Positions 23,370-35,134 of a DNA stretch of 64,000 bases are shown piece after piece. Every line of letters begins with the position of its first letter. The stretch's first letter is position 1. Source of the DNA: Ricinus communis (lineage: Eukaryota; Streptophyta; Magnoliopsida; Malpighiales; Euphorbiaceae). Below the pieces are notes generated by a model. That model did no database searches and was not told the origin of the DNA. It saw only the letters and a program-made list of their open reading frames with translations. The stretch covers positions 22,485,126 through 22,549,125 of the forward strand of contig NC_063261.1 of NCBI RefSeq assembly GCF_019578655.1, in the 5' to 3' direction. The position numbers and the translations under genes are program-made.

Positions 23370-23575
23370 TAAAAGTGAGTAATGTTACACAATTCATCAA
23401 TATATATTTAAACTCTTGCCTACTTGACGTAGTATATAATATATTTATTAAATTATCCTCTGACGTTTTAAAGTTAATGGACAGTTTTATAAATCTAGTA
23501 TATTACATCAGATAGGCATGAACTGATATAAATATTAGTGAAATATTTAGTGTATTTCTGTAAAAGTGTGTTTAA
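23370..23575. mobile_element. Foldback/MITE-like inverted repeat, about 200 bp
   Basis: The left arm (near 23375-23455) matches the reverse complement of the right arm (near 23475-23570). Shared blocks are CTAATAT/TCAATAT, GCCTACTTGACGTAGTATA against GCCTATCTGATGTAATATA, and ATTTAT-AAAAT/AAATTAT. The exact ends were not fixed. It sits immediately left of the larger element at 23600. Confidence 0.55.
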
Positions 23576-23599
23576 AAGATGAAAGAAATGAAAATACAA

Positions 23600-24343
23600 G
23601 GATTAAATGCCCGTTGGTACTAAATTTGGCCACTTATATCCATTTGGTACCAAACCTTTAATTTGTTTATTTTTGGTACCTCTTCTATTATTTATGTTAT
23701 TTCCGCGAATATCAATGAGGAATCCGACAGTTATTTGCTGATGTGGCTGCCGAATTTATAAAATACCACAGATCTGTTGCCATATATGTTGCTGACTCTT
23801 TTACTTTATTCTAGTCAGCAAATAAATAACCCTAATCTCTTAAAACAAAATCAAAATGGTTTATGATTGATGTTAAAGATGGAAAATACGGAAATGGAAA
23901 TCTGATTTAGTTGGCCCTGTAGATTTCGACACAACCTGATGTAAAGCTAGACCTTGCAAAGCTCTGTTATGCATTATTGTTGCTCTTCTCTGTTTGCAGA
24001 AGTCCCCTACTCGCCAGCCTTGTATGAAGGACGTCGTTAGAATGCTTATTGTTGCTTCCAGCTGATAAAGACGAAGATAACGATGAGTGGTTGCTGCTGC
24101 GATTGATTAAAACAGAGATGGAGAAGAGTAGTGAACAACGATTGCCGCTGCCTGTGCAGATCTACAGAGATGAAGAGATTTGATTTTGTTTTAAGAGATT
24201 AGGGTTATTTATTTGCTGACTAGAATAAAGTAAATGAATCAATAACATATGTGGCAACAGGTCTATGGTATTTTATAAATCCGGCAGCCACGTCAGCAAA
24301 TAACTGTTGGATTCCTCATTGATACGAGCGAGGTATTTAACCC
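23600..24343. mobile_element. MULE-type element with long terminal inverted repeats and unique core, 744 bp
   Basis: The arms 23720-23855 and 24179-24320 are near-identical inverted copies, about 90 percent by eye over about 135 bases. Shared blocks include AATGAGGAATCC, GTTATTTGCTGA, TTTATAAAATACCA and CTAGTCAGCAAATAAATA, reaching CTTAAAACAAAATC. The ends read GGATTAAATGCCC and, inverted, GGGTTAAATACC; the right arm lacks about 90 bases present near the left end. The flanks GAAAATACAA (23590-23599) and GAAAATATAA (24344-24353) form a 10 bp target duplication with one mismatch, consistent with a Mutator-like element. The core (23856-24178) is not inverted-repeated, is richer in G and C than the arms, and has no long open frame. 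It may be a captured host fragment (Pack-MULE style), which is inference. Confidence 0.75.
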
Positions 24344-24353
24344 GAAAATATAA

Positions 24354-27300
24354 TATCAGTTAGATATTGTGGTGTATTAGAAAGTACTTTTAGTTCACAC
24401 CATAATAAGATATTGTTTAATTATTTATCTTAAAATAGAGTTTTACAAAAATTAAACTCTTAAAACCAGATTTCAATAAAGTAAATTTTTTATGCTTTAT
24501 TTCAATTGTTTTGGAATAGAATGATCTGTTTGCTGTGTGAATTGTGATACACTGCGCCTCGTTTAAACCTTCTAGTCTCTCCTATGCCTGCATCTCAATC
24601 TCTCTGCATAAAGACAACTAATTTGATATTCTTTTGTCAAATCTTTGATTAAATACACTTTCTCTGTACATATGAACTGATTCATTATTATTATCAGCAA
24701 CTAGGATTTGTTTTCTTATTCTATAAAAGTTTACTGTCATTTCTTTTTAATAAAGATAAATTATCATAGCATGTACATCATAAAAATATGATAATATATT
24801 TATATATTTATGTAATAAACTGATGTTATATTAAATTTGAGTATAATTTATTTAATTGTAGTTTAAATAAAATTTTAGAAAATATAGTTATTAATCATAA
24901 TATTTCTTTTAATTTTAATTAAAAAGATTTATAATATTTTACCAAATAAATAATAAATAAATTTTTATTTTCACTATAGTTACCAAACATTGTTCACATA
25001 AAGTTGAGCACAATAATTTTACTCAGTGCAAACACAAATTTCTAATTCACTCTTATCATTCTTTCATTTTTCATAGTTTGGTACGAAAAATTTAAGTAAG
25101 AAAATCAAACTTTTTGTTAAAAGATTAAAAATGAAAAATTATCAATAGTAATTTATCAATGAAAAATTAAATTAATGGAGTTGATAAGTGAATGACCCCA
25201 AAATGAATCTTTTGAATGAGTAAATAAAAGTAAAAGTGATTTCAAAAAGCTAGGTGCAATAATTTCATCACTTGATTGGGATTGTAAATCCCAAAACACA
25301 CTGCATTTTATCACATAATGACCTTCTATAAGAGACAATTAAATTAGTGATAATTAAGATGCTGGAACTATATGTTTTTCTTTTACATTTAAAACTATTT
25401 TATTTCCTATTTTTTGGTGACTAGTCAACGGGTAGACAATCACTGAAAAGAGATTGAAAGCTTCTAAAATGATGAGTGGTGCCAGTGTGCCACCGAAAAA
25501 GGGCAAGAAAAAATAAATAAAGCCAATGAAATTTTTATTTAATTACTGTGATAGATTGGTAAGTTATTGATAGAAAGAAAAGTAAAAAGATTAAAAATTA
25601 ATAAAAATTTCGTATTAAAATCTTAAGTATATAATTGTGTTAAATTTTTTATGTTAAGAAAAATAAAAAATTAAAGTTTACAAATATATGTGTCATGAAT
25701 TATAATTGTGGAGGGAAACAAGGGCCATAATCCATCATTACTCATATTATTGTATCTATTGATTTTGATTTCCATACAAACTATTATATCATTGATTTTC
25801 GATTTTTGAAATTTAATTTCTAAACTTTGATCTTATTATTCTTTTTAAGAAGATTTCATATTTATCAAGAATGATCATTTTGGGAGAGTTTACTCATCAA
25901 TCACATATCCGAAACTCTTTCTTGGTGGGTATTATGGGACACCGGTTTGTCCATTTTACTAGATTTATTTTTCGTTTATTTGGTTAAAAGAGAAATATTC
26001 ATATTGAGATTAAAAGATTTTCACATGAAAAATTATGCATTGGAGACGAATTAGATAAGTAATATGTCATATTGACCTCAACTCAAGCAAACTAAGATTT
26101 TAGGAATATTAACCCTTAAAGAGATTTCTTATGAAAATTAATTACATCATGATCAATTTATAAAATCATGTAAAAAAAGAAAATAATCAAATATTATCAT
26201 TCAAATTAAAATTAAAAAAAATATAAAGCACTAAATATCCTTATTGTAAGTAACAAAATTTCATGGTGCGATCAATATTTACCACTAAAAAGAAAATACA
26301 TGAAAAAGGAGAGAAAAGTCCTACAGTTTACTATCCAATAGAGTCGTGAAAATCTCCCTTGACAGGATATTAAATAAGCAGAGTCAGAATGATCCCCCGG
26401 CAATTAATTGGGAGAATTCGATTCTTTTCAACTTAAAAATAAAAATAAAAATAAAAAAAAAAACATTTTTTGAAAAGCAATAAAATCATATTAAGATTGA
26501 CATAATTCTGCAAGACTTCATTTAAATTAAGCTCTTGCAAATGACTCATTCAAAACAATGCATTGATGATAAATCTAATAACGGCTATGAAAAACTGATA
26601 TAGGGTTTAAGGTTTCTAAAGTTATTTGCCACTTTGAGAGAGCCTTTTATAATTTCTTTGTCCCTTTTGTGTCAACCCAGCAACCTATGAACTGATCAAC
26701 GATTTCTTGTCTACCTATCTCAACCGACCACCATATATATATATGATATAGTGGTGTTTGGGCCACTTTGGTATCTCTTTTTTCTATTTGCGGTTTGATT
26801 TTTTTTCAGGATTCGGTTATTGAGAAAAACATAATCCGGTTTCATCTGGTGATTCATCTTGATTCGGTCAAAGATCAGTCTCGATTTTTAACTTCCTTTA
26901 CTTGCAATAAAACTGGTTCGGTTCAGAATATTATATCACAATTGCAGAAAACCTCTTTGCCATATAGATGTCATAAAAATGCATGCATGCTTATTGGAAA
27001 CTTCTACACAGTTTAACTTATCCTTAACCTAGGATATGTGATATCCTGTTAGTTTCTAACTAGACAGTAAGAGAAACCAGCTAGTTTCAGAACTTCTATT
27101 AATTCTTACATGATTTCTATTTATGTGTTTTCCATGCGCACACTGAAAACTATCATTCCCTTCATACAAATAACCCATGACTTGAAAAGAAATGTTTCTG
27201 ACTAATGAAAATCACAAACTAGTGCTTAATTACCTAGCTGCATAGCAGTCTCAACAACCCATCTCAACCATTGGATGGAAGCAATGTAGCCACATCTCTA

Positions 27301-30080
27301 ATAAGGTTTCCTAGTTGACCACTTCAGATTTATGATATATGGTGCTAGATCTTGTCCACACTAATGAAGCATAAATGGACCATTAGCACAGTGCAGGCTT
27401 TCTATGGTGCTCTACAGACCCCACACCCACCACAAATATATATACATATATTTTTTACTCTCTCTGATATACACATGTAAAAAATTTGGCTGGCTGGTTG
27501 TGTCTGATACAGCAATGATTTTTGGTTGCATCTTTGGGCTGTATACGTCACAGAGAATTCAGTGTCCCTTCTTTGTAAGACATGAATATTATATCCTTCC
27601 AGTTCTTGTTACCCATCTGGTAGAGCACAGGGACCTTCATGGAAAAATCCTGCCATTTTGCAGCAAGTATAGAGATAGAGCCTTATGTATCATAAGTCAT
27701 TACTTTCTACACATGGGGATTTCACAGTCTTTTTTCCTTTTCTATATATGCCAACTTCCACATACAGTTCCTTTCTTGTTTGGATTCAGTGTTAGAAAAT
27801 TGACTCTTCACCTTAGTGTGGATGCTCAACTCCTCATGATAAATTACCTATTTATCTTTTACCTCTTTGTTTTCTTGAGTCTTTTATAAAATAAATCCCA
27901 AAATTTTCAGCTTCTTTTCACTTGTCAGTTTAATTTTCACCTATTTATACAAAATGTTAAATTCAATTTTATAACATAATAAATCAACCAATTACAATTC
28001 TACTTTAGCATTTATTAAAATTCAGCAACTTAATATTTAGGGTCGGTTAATTTTTGGTAAAATTCAAATAGATAGTGAATATTTAAAATATATATAATTT
28101 TTTCTCTCGATAATTTTAATTGAACAACAATATACATACCTGTAAATATCATATCTTGATTTTTTTTTGTTTTCTAAGCAATTGATTATCTTTTTTTTTT
28201 TTGGATTGATCATAATTTTTCTTTTGCATCATAAATGGATGGAGGGGAGGGGTAGTCACATGTATAATATTGATGATAAATTGTATTTTCTTATCATTGT
28301 TTCCTTTTTCTTTTTCAATTTTTTTTTTTTTTTTTTTGGTTTCTTGCTTTTGTATCATTTGATATATTATCATTTGGTGGTCCTACAGTTGCTTACCCTC
28401 TTCTTACGACTATTTTGCTTCATTACATGTTTCAAAGCCATGGACCACAAAACTTCTGGCATCATTCTTTTATTACATTGGCAATGAGATTTTTAGTGCT
28501 CTGTCTCTTCACTTGAATCAAGAGCTGACGACAAGAACTAAATAATAACATAGATATAAGTTTACATATGAATGCTATATACATATGTACACATCTTTGT
28601 ATAGCTTTTGCAGTCAATTTTGATTTCAAATTGTAAGTGTATATAGTCTGGGAGTACTAAACTTTTTAACCTGCAAATGTCCAGACCTTATCTTCCTGGT
28701 ATCTTGAACCCAAAAAAAAAAAAAGTGACCCTTTTACAACTGAAAATCAAAAGAGAAAAAAAGTTAATGAAATCATGTGTTGCAATAACTTGTGCAGCTA
28801 AGTGATGAAGATGTATACAAAACTTTCTTGGGACCATCTAAAGTAATACCCACTAATCTAATCTATATGTGGTACACTACAGTGGCCAATCTGTGTTCAG
28901 ATTTGTATACCACACTGCTTGACGTCTTGCATCAAAAGGACATAAATAATGTAGCAACTAGGTAATTCAGTTAATAAAAATAAAAAGGAACATAGGTATA
29001 TTTTTTCTCAAGACGGCTCTAGTACCATATAAATAATTTCAGTAACTTTTTTCAAATCAGTTTGAAGTTAAAGTTTCGATTAATTGACTACGAAGTGGTT
29101 CAAGTAGATCCGAGAACAGAAACACATTTGAAATTATGCCTTCTTGTTATAGAAAAAGAAAGATGCCCTAGCTAGGATCTTAATGTAGAAGTTGAAACCC
29201 TAAAGATGTCAATGACAGATTTCAAAGGAAACACAGAAGATGAATGTTCAGTGTCACATGGAGTGAAGTAGGGGAGGGGTCTCATAAAGGACAATTCAAT
29301 AAGTACTGAGGACAGCAGAAGACTTTACCCCACAAACTCTGCCCTACTCCTAAATTGTTTGGAGTGACTTTCTATAGCTTTCAATCAGGTGTGTAAGAGA
29401 AGTGGGTCACGAAATGTCTCATCAGATGTCGAGGATTAACGGTATTATTATTGTATACAAAACTTCCCTTTAATTGGTTACATGACTAAATTTTCTGACT
29501 GTGACTTGTATTTTGTTTGGGCCATGCTTTGCCTGTGGCATTATTCCACTTCTATATGTTTTTGTTTCTGTTTTTCTTTTTTAGCAGTCTAGGAATTTAA
29601 AGAAAGATATGAGTTAATTGATTGGTGAAAAGAAAAGAAATACAAGGTTCAAAACATATTCTTATTTTTGGAAGTTCTTTTCTTCTTTGTGATAATGATA
29701 TGTTTGCAAATTTTAAAGAATTATAAAGGATAATAAGAATTAAGGGTATAATATGATTATTATGATTTTTATTAGTTATCTTTTGTTTTTCCATCTCATT
29801 AAACTTCCAAAAGGATATCTTTTAGATTTATTAATTCCTATCCTTCCTCTTCCCTCTGTCAAACTAAATAAGTAAATATAACTCACTGAATTCCCCTGTA
29901 TGTCATGTTTATCCTCTTCACTCAAGAATTCCATAGACTTGTAGGTATTATACCTCAAGGTGACACCAATTTTCTCTTGGTTTATCATTCTTATTACTTC
30001 AAAATATTATCGTTTTTCTTTACTGGGTTTGCTCTATCAAGAATTGCCTCAAAATAATGACACATATTAAAGAATATTAT
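24354..30080. other. Long gene-poor, AT-rich region
   Basis: No supported gene, tRNA or complete repeat. The longest open frame (27404-27889, plus, 161 codons) lacks any recognisable domain and is rich in Phe/Tyr/Leu/Ile, as expected from AT-rich non-coding DNA. A poly-T run lies near 28319-28338. The segment 26760-27030 is somewhat less AT-rich and unidentified. Confidence 0.4.
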
Positions 30081-30085
30081 GTATC
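30081..30085. repeat. Left target-site duplication of the copia element
   Basis: GTATC, repeated at 35130-35134. Confidence 0.9.
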
Positions 30086-30388
30086 TGTTGAAGCACCCAA
30101 ATCATACAATACCTGTAAAACTCAACAGGTAAAGACCGACATTAAAGACCAACAGTCTTTGACTGTTGGTTAAGGCCTCAGATATTAAGATCATCACAGG
30201 CCTAGTTAGGGAAAAAGGAGCAACACCTCTCCCCTAAAGGAAAAAGGCTGCTTCTACCTTTCCCTACACAGAAAATTACCGTTAATCTATAAGTGTATAT
30301 AACAGAATATACATTTCTTTTGTAATTTAGAATTTCAAACCATTATTAATCAATAAAATCTCAGTTCTTCTACATTCAATTTTCCACA
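30086..30388 (+). repeat. 5' LTR of the copia element, 303 bp
   Basis: Begins TGTTGAAGCACCC and ends TTTTCCACA. It contains a promoter-like TATATAA (30296-30302), an AATAAA poly(A) signal (30352-30357), and a perfect 10 bp stem hairpin at 30148-30170. Confidence 0.97.
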
Positions 30389-30400
30389 TGGTATCAGAGC
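30389..30400 (+). promoter_or_regulatory. Primer-binding site (initiator tRNA-Met)
   Basis: TGGTATCAGAGC immediately after the 5' LTR, complementary to the 3' end of plant initiator methionine tRNA, the usual primer of copia elements. Confidence 0.95.
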
Positions 30401-30452
30401 GGGATTGATCCTGTCATCATCTACCCAACAATCAGAAATTTTTTCTTTCATC

Positions 30453-31493
30453 ATGTCACAAAATGATCTCACCAAACTCACAAACATTATGTTAAAGGGA
30501 AATCAGAATTATTTCGAGTGGTCAAGAGCAGTTTACATTGGCTTGAGTGGCAGGAAAAAGTTAGGGTTCATCACAGGAACCCTAACCAAGCCAACAATAC
30601 AAAATCCAAACCAACCAACAAAAGAGGAGATTGAAACCATCGAAGAATGGCAGACAAACGACCATTTGGTCATGTCCCTCATTACCAACAAGATGGAGCC
30701 TCAGATTGCCAGACTATATATGCTTCTGGCATCATCAAAGGCTGTGTGGGAGAAGATGAGAAACCTGTATGGACAAGAGCACAACTTCGCACACATTTTC
30801 AGTCTAAAACAAGAATTAGCACACATCAAGAAAGGAACCAGGTCCAGCGCAAGCTACGCGATCGAAGTACTAACCCGGTGGGAGGAATTACAGAGTTACC
30901 TCCCACCCACAATAGACCCCGATCAAGCACGCAAGCGACAGGAACAGGACTTAGTGTACACTTACCTCGGCGGGCTCGATACGAGCTATGAAGCTCTCTG
31001 GTCCCAAATACTTCTCTCAAGCAGCCTCCCTTCGCTCGACGCCGTCATAGCACTCGTTTAACAAGAAGAAACTCGACGTATTACCATGGGAGCATCGAAC
31101 CCCGAAGAGAATGAAGGTTGAGCCTTCACTGCACTCTCAGGAGACCAAGCCCGAGGCAGGGGGATGCCCATCAACCTCGAGCGGTGTCACCACTGCAACA
31201 AGCAGGGTCACACCGCCGTTCGTTGTTGGCACCTGCACCCTAACCTCCGGCCGGTGCAGCACCGAGGTGAGCGAGGGAGAGGGCGGCGCGAGAAAGAAGA
31301 AAGGAGATGGGAGAATAGAGTGGGCGGCGTCGTGGGATTAAGTGTGTTTAACCCTACGGGTTATGACACACTTGTCGGGTCGGGGGGACTCATTAATGGG
31401 TCAAATTTGTTTGCCCCGATCCGACCCGACGTCCGACTTAAAGATTGGCCACCCAACTCGCTCGCCCAACCCAACAAAGAACCATTGGTCTAG
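30453..31493 (+). pseudogene. Copia gag (nucleocapsid) region, interrupted
   Basis: The ATG at 30453 begins MSQNDLTKLT. The copia gag core (UBN2/retrotran_gag type) follows, with YFEWSRAVYIGLSG, AVWEKMRNLYGQ and YTYLGGLDTSYEALWSQI. The frame meets a TAA at 31059-31061 and a TGA near 31119, then resumes in the same frame with a CCHC zinc knuckle (C-H-H-C-N-K-Q-G-H, then T-A-V-R-C) at 31185-31226. An Arg/Gly/Glu-rich stretch follows the knuckle and the frame stops at 31491-31493. Intact relatives have this as the first part of one polyprotein, so these stops are damage. Confidence 0.88.
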
Positions 31494-31547
31494 TCCAGTC
31501 CAGTCCAAAGAATAACTCCCGGGCTAGTCCAAATTAAACCAGACCTC

Positions 31548-32084
31548 TTGGCCGAGCCAATACAACCCGGATCCGACCTAGTTGATAATTCCCAACTCTC
31601 ACACCTAATTTCTCAGCTCCAGTCCATGTTACAATCTCAACAATCCCGTGGGTCAGGTTTAGTATCTCACAATTACACAGATTTTTTACCTGCATATTCT
31701 GATTGGATCATTGATACTGGGGCGACCGACCACATGACTTGGGATTCGACACAGTTGCACAATTTTACTCCTGTGAATTTCCAACATGTGATCATTGCCA
31801 ATGGGGATCGAGCCGAAATTTCTGGTTTTGGCTCCTCCAACCTTTTGAATCACCCTATACCAAATATCTTTCTCTTACCTAATTTTAAATCGAATTTATT
31901 ATCTGTTGGTAAAATAACTCAGACTTTAAATTACAACGTTATTTTCTCACCATCTGCTGTGACTTTTCAGGATCGAATTACCGGGAAGACGATTGGTGAA
32001 GGATATCTTCACAATGGCCTATACTATCTTACCACTCCCAGTCAGAGTCTGACACAACCGAACTTTCCAACCAAGGCCTGTTGA
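31548..32084 (+). pseudogene. Copia aspartic protease region
   Basis: In the same frame as gag, beyond the stop at 31491. The retropepsin active site reads W-I-I-D-T-G-A-T-D-H-M, with the catalytic Asp codon at 31713. NLLSVGKITQ, a typical copia segment, follows. The frame ends at a TGA at 32082-32084, where the homologous protein continues in another frame, so a frameshift lies near 32080. Confidence 0.85.
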
Positions 32085-32854
32085 TGCATCGGCGGTTTGG
32101 GCATCCGTCAGATAAAATTTTGAATCACCTTTTCCATCTTAAAATAGACTCCAGCTGTTGTGATGTTTGTAAATTTTCCAAGCACACTAGATTACTTTTT
32201 CCATCGTCGTCTACTAAATCAGAAAAATTATTTGATTTAATCCACTCTGATGTTTGGGGACCCGCTCCCGTCACCTCCTATAATCACTTTCACTATTTTG
32301 TTACTTTTATTGACGATTACTCTCGAATTACTTGGGTCTATTTATTAAAAGGGAAAAATGATGTTTTTACATGTTTTCTCAATTTTTATACCTTTATTAA
32401 AAATCAGTACAATGCCAAAATTAAAATCTTTCGTTCAGACAATGGTACTGAATACATCAACAAAAAAATTTCTGAATTTTTTTTCCAAAAAGGTATTCTG
32501 CACCAAACTACCTGCATCTATACCCCTGAACAGAATGGGGTTTCAGAAAGGAAAAATAGACATCTTCTTGAGGTTACTCGTACTCTCCTTTTTCAAAATA
32601 ATGTTCCCCACATTTTTTGGTCGGATGCCCTCCTCACTGCAGCCTATCTCATCAATCGGCTTCCCAGCTCCGTTCTTAACAACCTTAGCCCCCTAGAACT
32701 CCTCAAACAAAGAAAAATCGATCTAGGTCATATTCGGGTATTTGGCTGCACTGCCTTTGTCCACATTAGACGTCACCATAAACTGGAAAAAAGTTGTGTC
32801 AAAACCATCTTCCTTGGATACTCCTTAGAAAAAAAAGGGCTACAAATGTTATGA
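32081..32854 (+). pseudogene. Copia GAG-pre-integrase and integrase core
   Basis: Starts within MHRRFGHPSDK, the pre-integrase zinc-binding motif, with CDVCKFSKHTR as its second half. The rve integrase core follows with its three acidic residues: D in IHSDVWGP, D in FRSDNGTEY and E in NGVSERKNR. The C-terminal part reaches VRVFG-type and FLGYSLEKKG sequence. The frame breaks at an eight-A run (32829-32836), after which the expected protein continues in a different frame, so a one-base indel in this homopolymer is likely. Confidence 0.88.
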
Positions 32855-32888
32855 TCCTACTACTTACAAATCATACATTTTCCGAGAT

Positions 32889-34280
32889 GTGACCTTTAAC
32901 GAAACCATCCCTTACTTTCCTAATGATCCCTCTCTTCCCACAGCACCCCCAACTGACCTGTTTCCCTCTAACTTTTTCTTTTTTGACAGCATACTTCAGG
33001 ACACTCTCTCTGCACAGGAGCGCACGCATATGCCTGTCATCGGCCCTAACCCTTCAGGGGGAGATACTTCCATCCCCATGGCAACTTCTTCAGGGGAAAA
33101 TCATGAGTCACCAATAGAAGAACTTGCCCTGCGGAGATCCACTAGACCTACCAGACCTCCTACTCGGCTAAAGGATTATGTGTCCAATTCGGTATTATAT
33201 CCCATTCATCACTATATCAGTTATATTTCAGTATCACCTTCCTACAAAGCTTATTTAAACACTCTCACATCACACACAGAGCCCACCTCCTTCTATGACG
33301 CTAACACCAATCCTAATTGGTGTAAGGCTATGCAAGAGGAACTCCAGGCTCTGGAGAAAAATGAAACATGGGATCTTGTTACCCTACCATCAAATAAAAA
33401 ATCAGTTGGCTGTAAATGGGTAAATAAGATCAAATACAAGCATGATGGTACCATTGAAAGGTACAAAGCCCGGCTAGTAGCAAAGGGTTTTACCCAAACT
33501 TATGGTGTAGATTACCAGGAGACCTTTGCTCCAGTAACTAAAATGAGCACAGTTCGTATTTTATTGTCTATTACTACTAACTCAGGGTGGAGCTTATTTC
33601 AGATGGATGTCAAGAATGCATTTCTTCAAGGGTCTCTAGCCGAAGAGGTATACATAAAACTTCCACCAGGCCATACATTAGCCTCTAAGCCTTCCCTGGT
33701 ATGTAAATTAAAAAAGGCAATCTACGGGCTGAAACAATCACCGAGAGCATGGTATGCCAAGCTTAGTCAGTTTCTCTTAAAAATTAATTTCAGCAAGTGT
33801 ACCTCTGACTCTTCTATGTTTCTTAAACACACTCACACTCACACCATAATTATTTTAGTATATGTGGATGATATTATTATTATTACAGAAAATAGTAATG
33901 AGGAGATTGAGGTAGTAAAACAAGCTCTAAAGAAAGAATTTGATATCAAGGATCTCAGTCAACTAACTTACTTTCTCGGAATAGAAATAGCCAAATCTCA
34001 TAAAGGACTATTCCTATCTCAAAGAAAGTATATCTTGGATCTTCTGCAAGAAACAGGAAAAATAGGAGCCAAGCCTATAGATACTCCAATGGAAATGAAA
34101 ACCCATCTCAATCTAGAGGATGGCGACCCTTTAAGTGACATAGGTCACTACCAGCGGTTGGTAGGAAAATTAATCTACCTAACTGTCACCAGGCCTGATA
34201 TTAGCTATGCCGTAAGCATGATTAGCCAATTTATGCATGCTCCCGTGACTTCCCACCCCGGATGCGGTCGTGAATCCTAA
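32889..34280 (+). pseudogene. Copia reverse transcriptase region
   Basis: A proline/serine-rich linker leads to the RVT_2 domain from about 33300. Family motifs: WCKAMQEELQAL, VGCKWVNKIKYK, YKARLVAKGFTQ, GVDYQETFAPV, FQMDVKNAFLQG, KAIYGLKQSPRAWY and the catalytic YVDD at 33861-33872. Just before YVDD a (CACT/CACA)n stretch encodes His-Thr repeats, possibly a local repeat expansion. The frame is lost between about 34250 and 34274, short of RNase H. Confidence 0.9.
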
Positions 34281-34827
34281 GATATCTCAAGGGTACTCCA
34301 GGCCAAGGTATTTTGATGAAGAATAATAATAATGCTAACACCATTGCTGGTTTCTCCGATGCAGATTGGGCAGGCAGTTGCGACAGAAAATCAACCTCTA
34401 GGTTCTGTGTCTTTGTAGGAAGAAATTTGGTAACGTGGAAAAGCAAAAAATAATCAGTAACAGTAAGATCCAGTGCTGAAGCTGAGTACCGAGCCATGAC
34501 ATCAACAGCTAGCAAGCTTATTTAGATTAAGCAAGTGCTCACTGACATGGGAGTAAAGTGCAAGGATCCAATGGAGATGTACTGTGACAATCAAGCAACC
34601 AGACACATAGCATCAAACCCAGTGTTTCATGAAAGGACTAAACATATTGAAGTTGACTGCCACTTCATAAGAAAAAAATTCCAGTCAGGAGAAATCACAA
34701 CCCCGTTTGTCAGAAGCCACGAACAACTGGCAGACGTCTTCACCAAGGCCCTAGACAAAGCAAGCCACCAAAGACTTCTTAGCAAGATGGGTTCTATCAA
34801 TTTATTCGAACCCACCTTGAGGGGGAG
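34274..34827 (+). pseudogene. Copia RNase H region, broken
   Basis: In a new frame from ILRYLKGTPGQG, then FSDADWAGS, SSAEAEYRAM, YCDNQATRHIA, ERTKHIEVDCHFIR and ADVFTKAL, all standard copia RNase H landmarks. It is interrupted by TAA at 34451-34453 and TAG at 34523-34525. The last part (from 34535) stays open into the 3' LTR. Confidence 0.88.
34819..34827 (+). promoter_or_regulatory. Polypurine tract
   Basis: GAGGGGGAG directly upstream of the 3' LTR, the expected plus-strand primer site. Confidence 0.85.
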
Positions 34828-35129
34828 TGTTGAAGCACCCAAATCATACAATACCTGCAAAACTCAGCAGGCAAAGACCGACATTAAAGACCAACAGTCT
34901 TTGACTGTTGGTCAAGGCCTGAGATATCAAGATCATCACAGGCCTAGTTAGGGAAAAGGAGCAACACCTCTCCCCTAAGGGAAAAAGGCTGCTTCTACCT
35001 TTCCCTACACAGAAAATTACCGTTAGTCTATAAGTGTATATAACAGAATACATATTTCTTTTGTAATTTAGAATTCCAAACCATTATTAATCAATAAAAT
35101 CTCAGTTCTTCTACATTCAATTTTCCACA
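34828..35129 (+). repeat. 3' LTR of the copia element, 302 bp
   Basis: Matches the 5' LTR over its full length with about 11 substitutions and one single-base indel. The internal hairpin (34890-34912) is preserved and one base pair longer here. Confidence 0.97.
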
Positions 35130-35134
35130 GTATC
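35130..35134. repeat. Right target-site duplication of the copia element
   Basis: GTATC, identical to 30081-30085. Confidence 0.9.

Larger units (their letters stand above)
30086..35129 (+). mobile_element. Ty1/copia LTR retrotransposon, complete in structure but coding-defective
   Basis: A 5,044 bp element with two LTRs (30086-30388 and 34828-35129), both starting TGTTG and ending CCACA. It has a primer-binding site at 30389, a polypurine tract just before the 3' LTR, and a perfect 5 bp target duplication GTATC. The internal order gag, protease, integrase, reverse transcriptase, RNase H is the copia order (integrase before RT). The coding region is interrupted by several in-frame stops and at least three frameshifts, so it cannot make its own proteins. 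By eye the LTRs differ at about 11 positions plus one single-base indel (about 3.7 percent), nearly all transitions. This suggests insertion one to a few million years ago under usual plant substitution rates (inference). Confidence 0.97.

Noticed and set aside
27404..27889. 161-codon plus-strand frame
   Set aside because: The composition (Phe, Tyr, Ile, Leu, His) is that of AT-rich non-coding DNA, with no recognisable domain, despite its length.
31111..31341. 76-codon frame overlapping the copia zinc knuckle
   Set aside because: A shadow of the gag frame. The CCHC motif is in the other frame.
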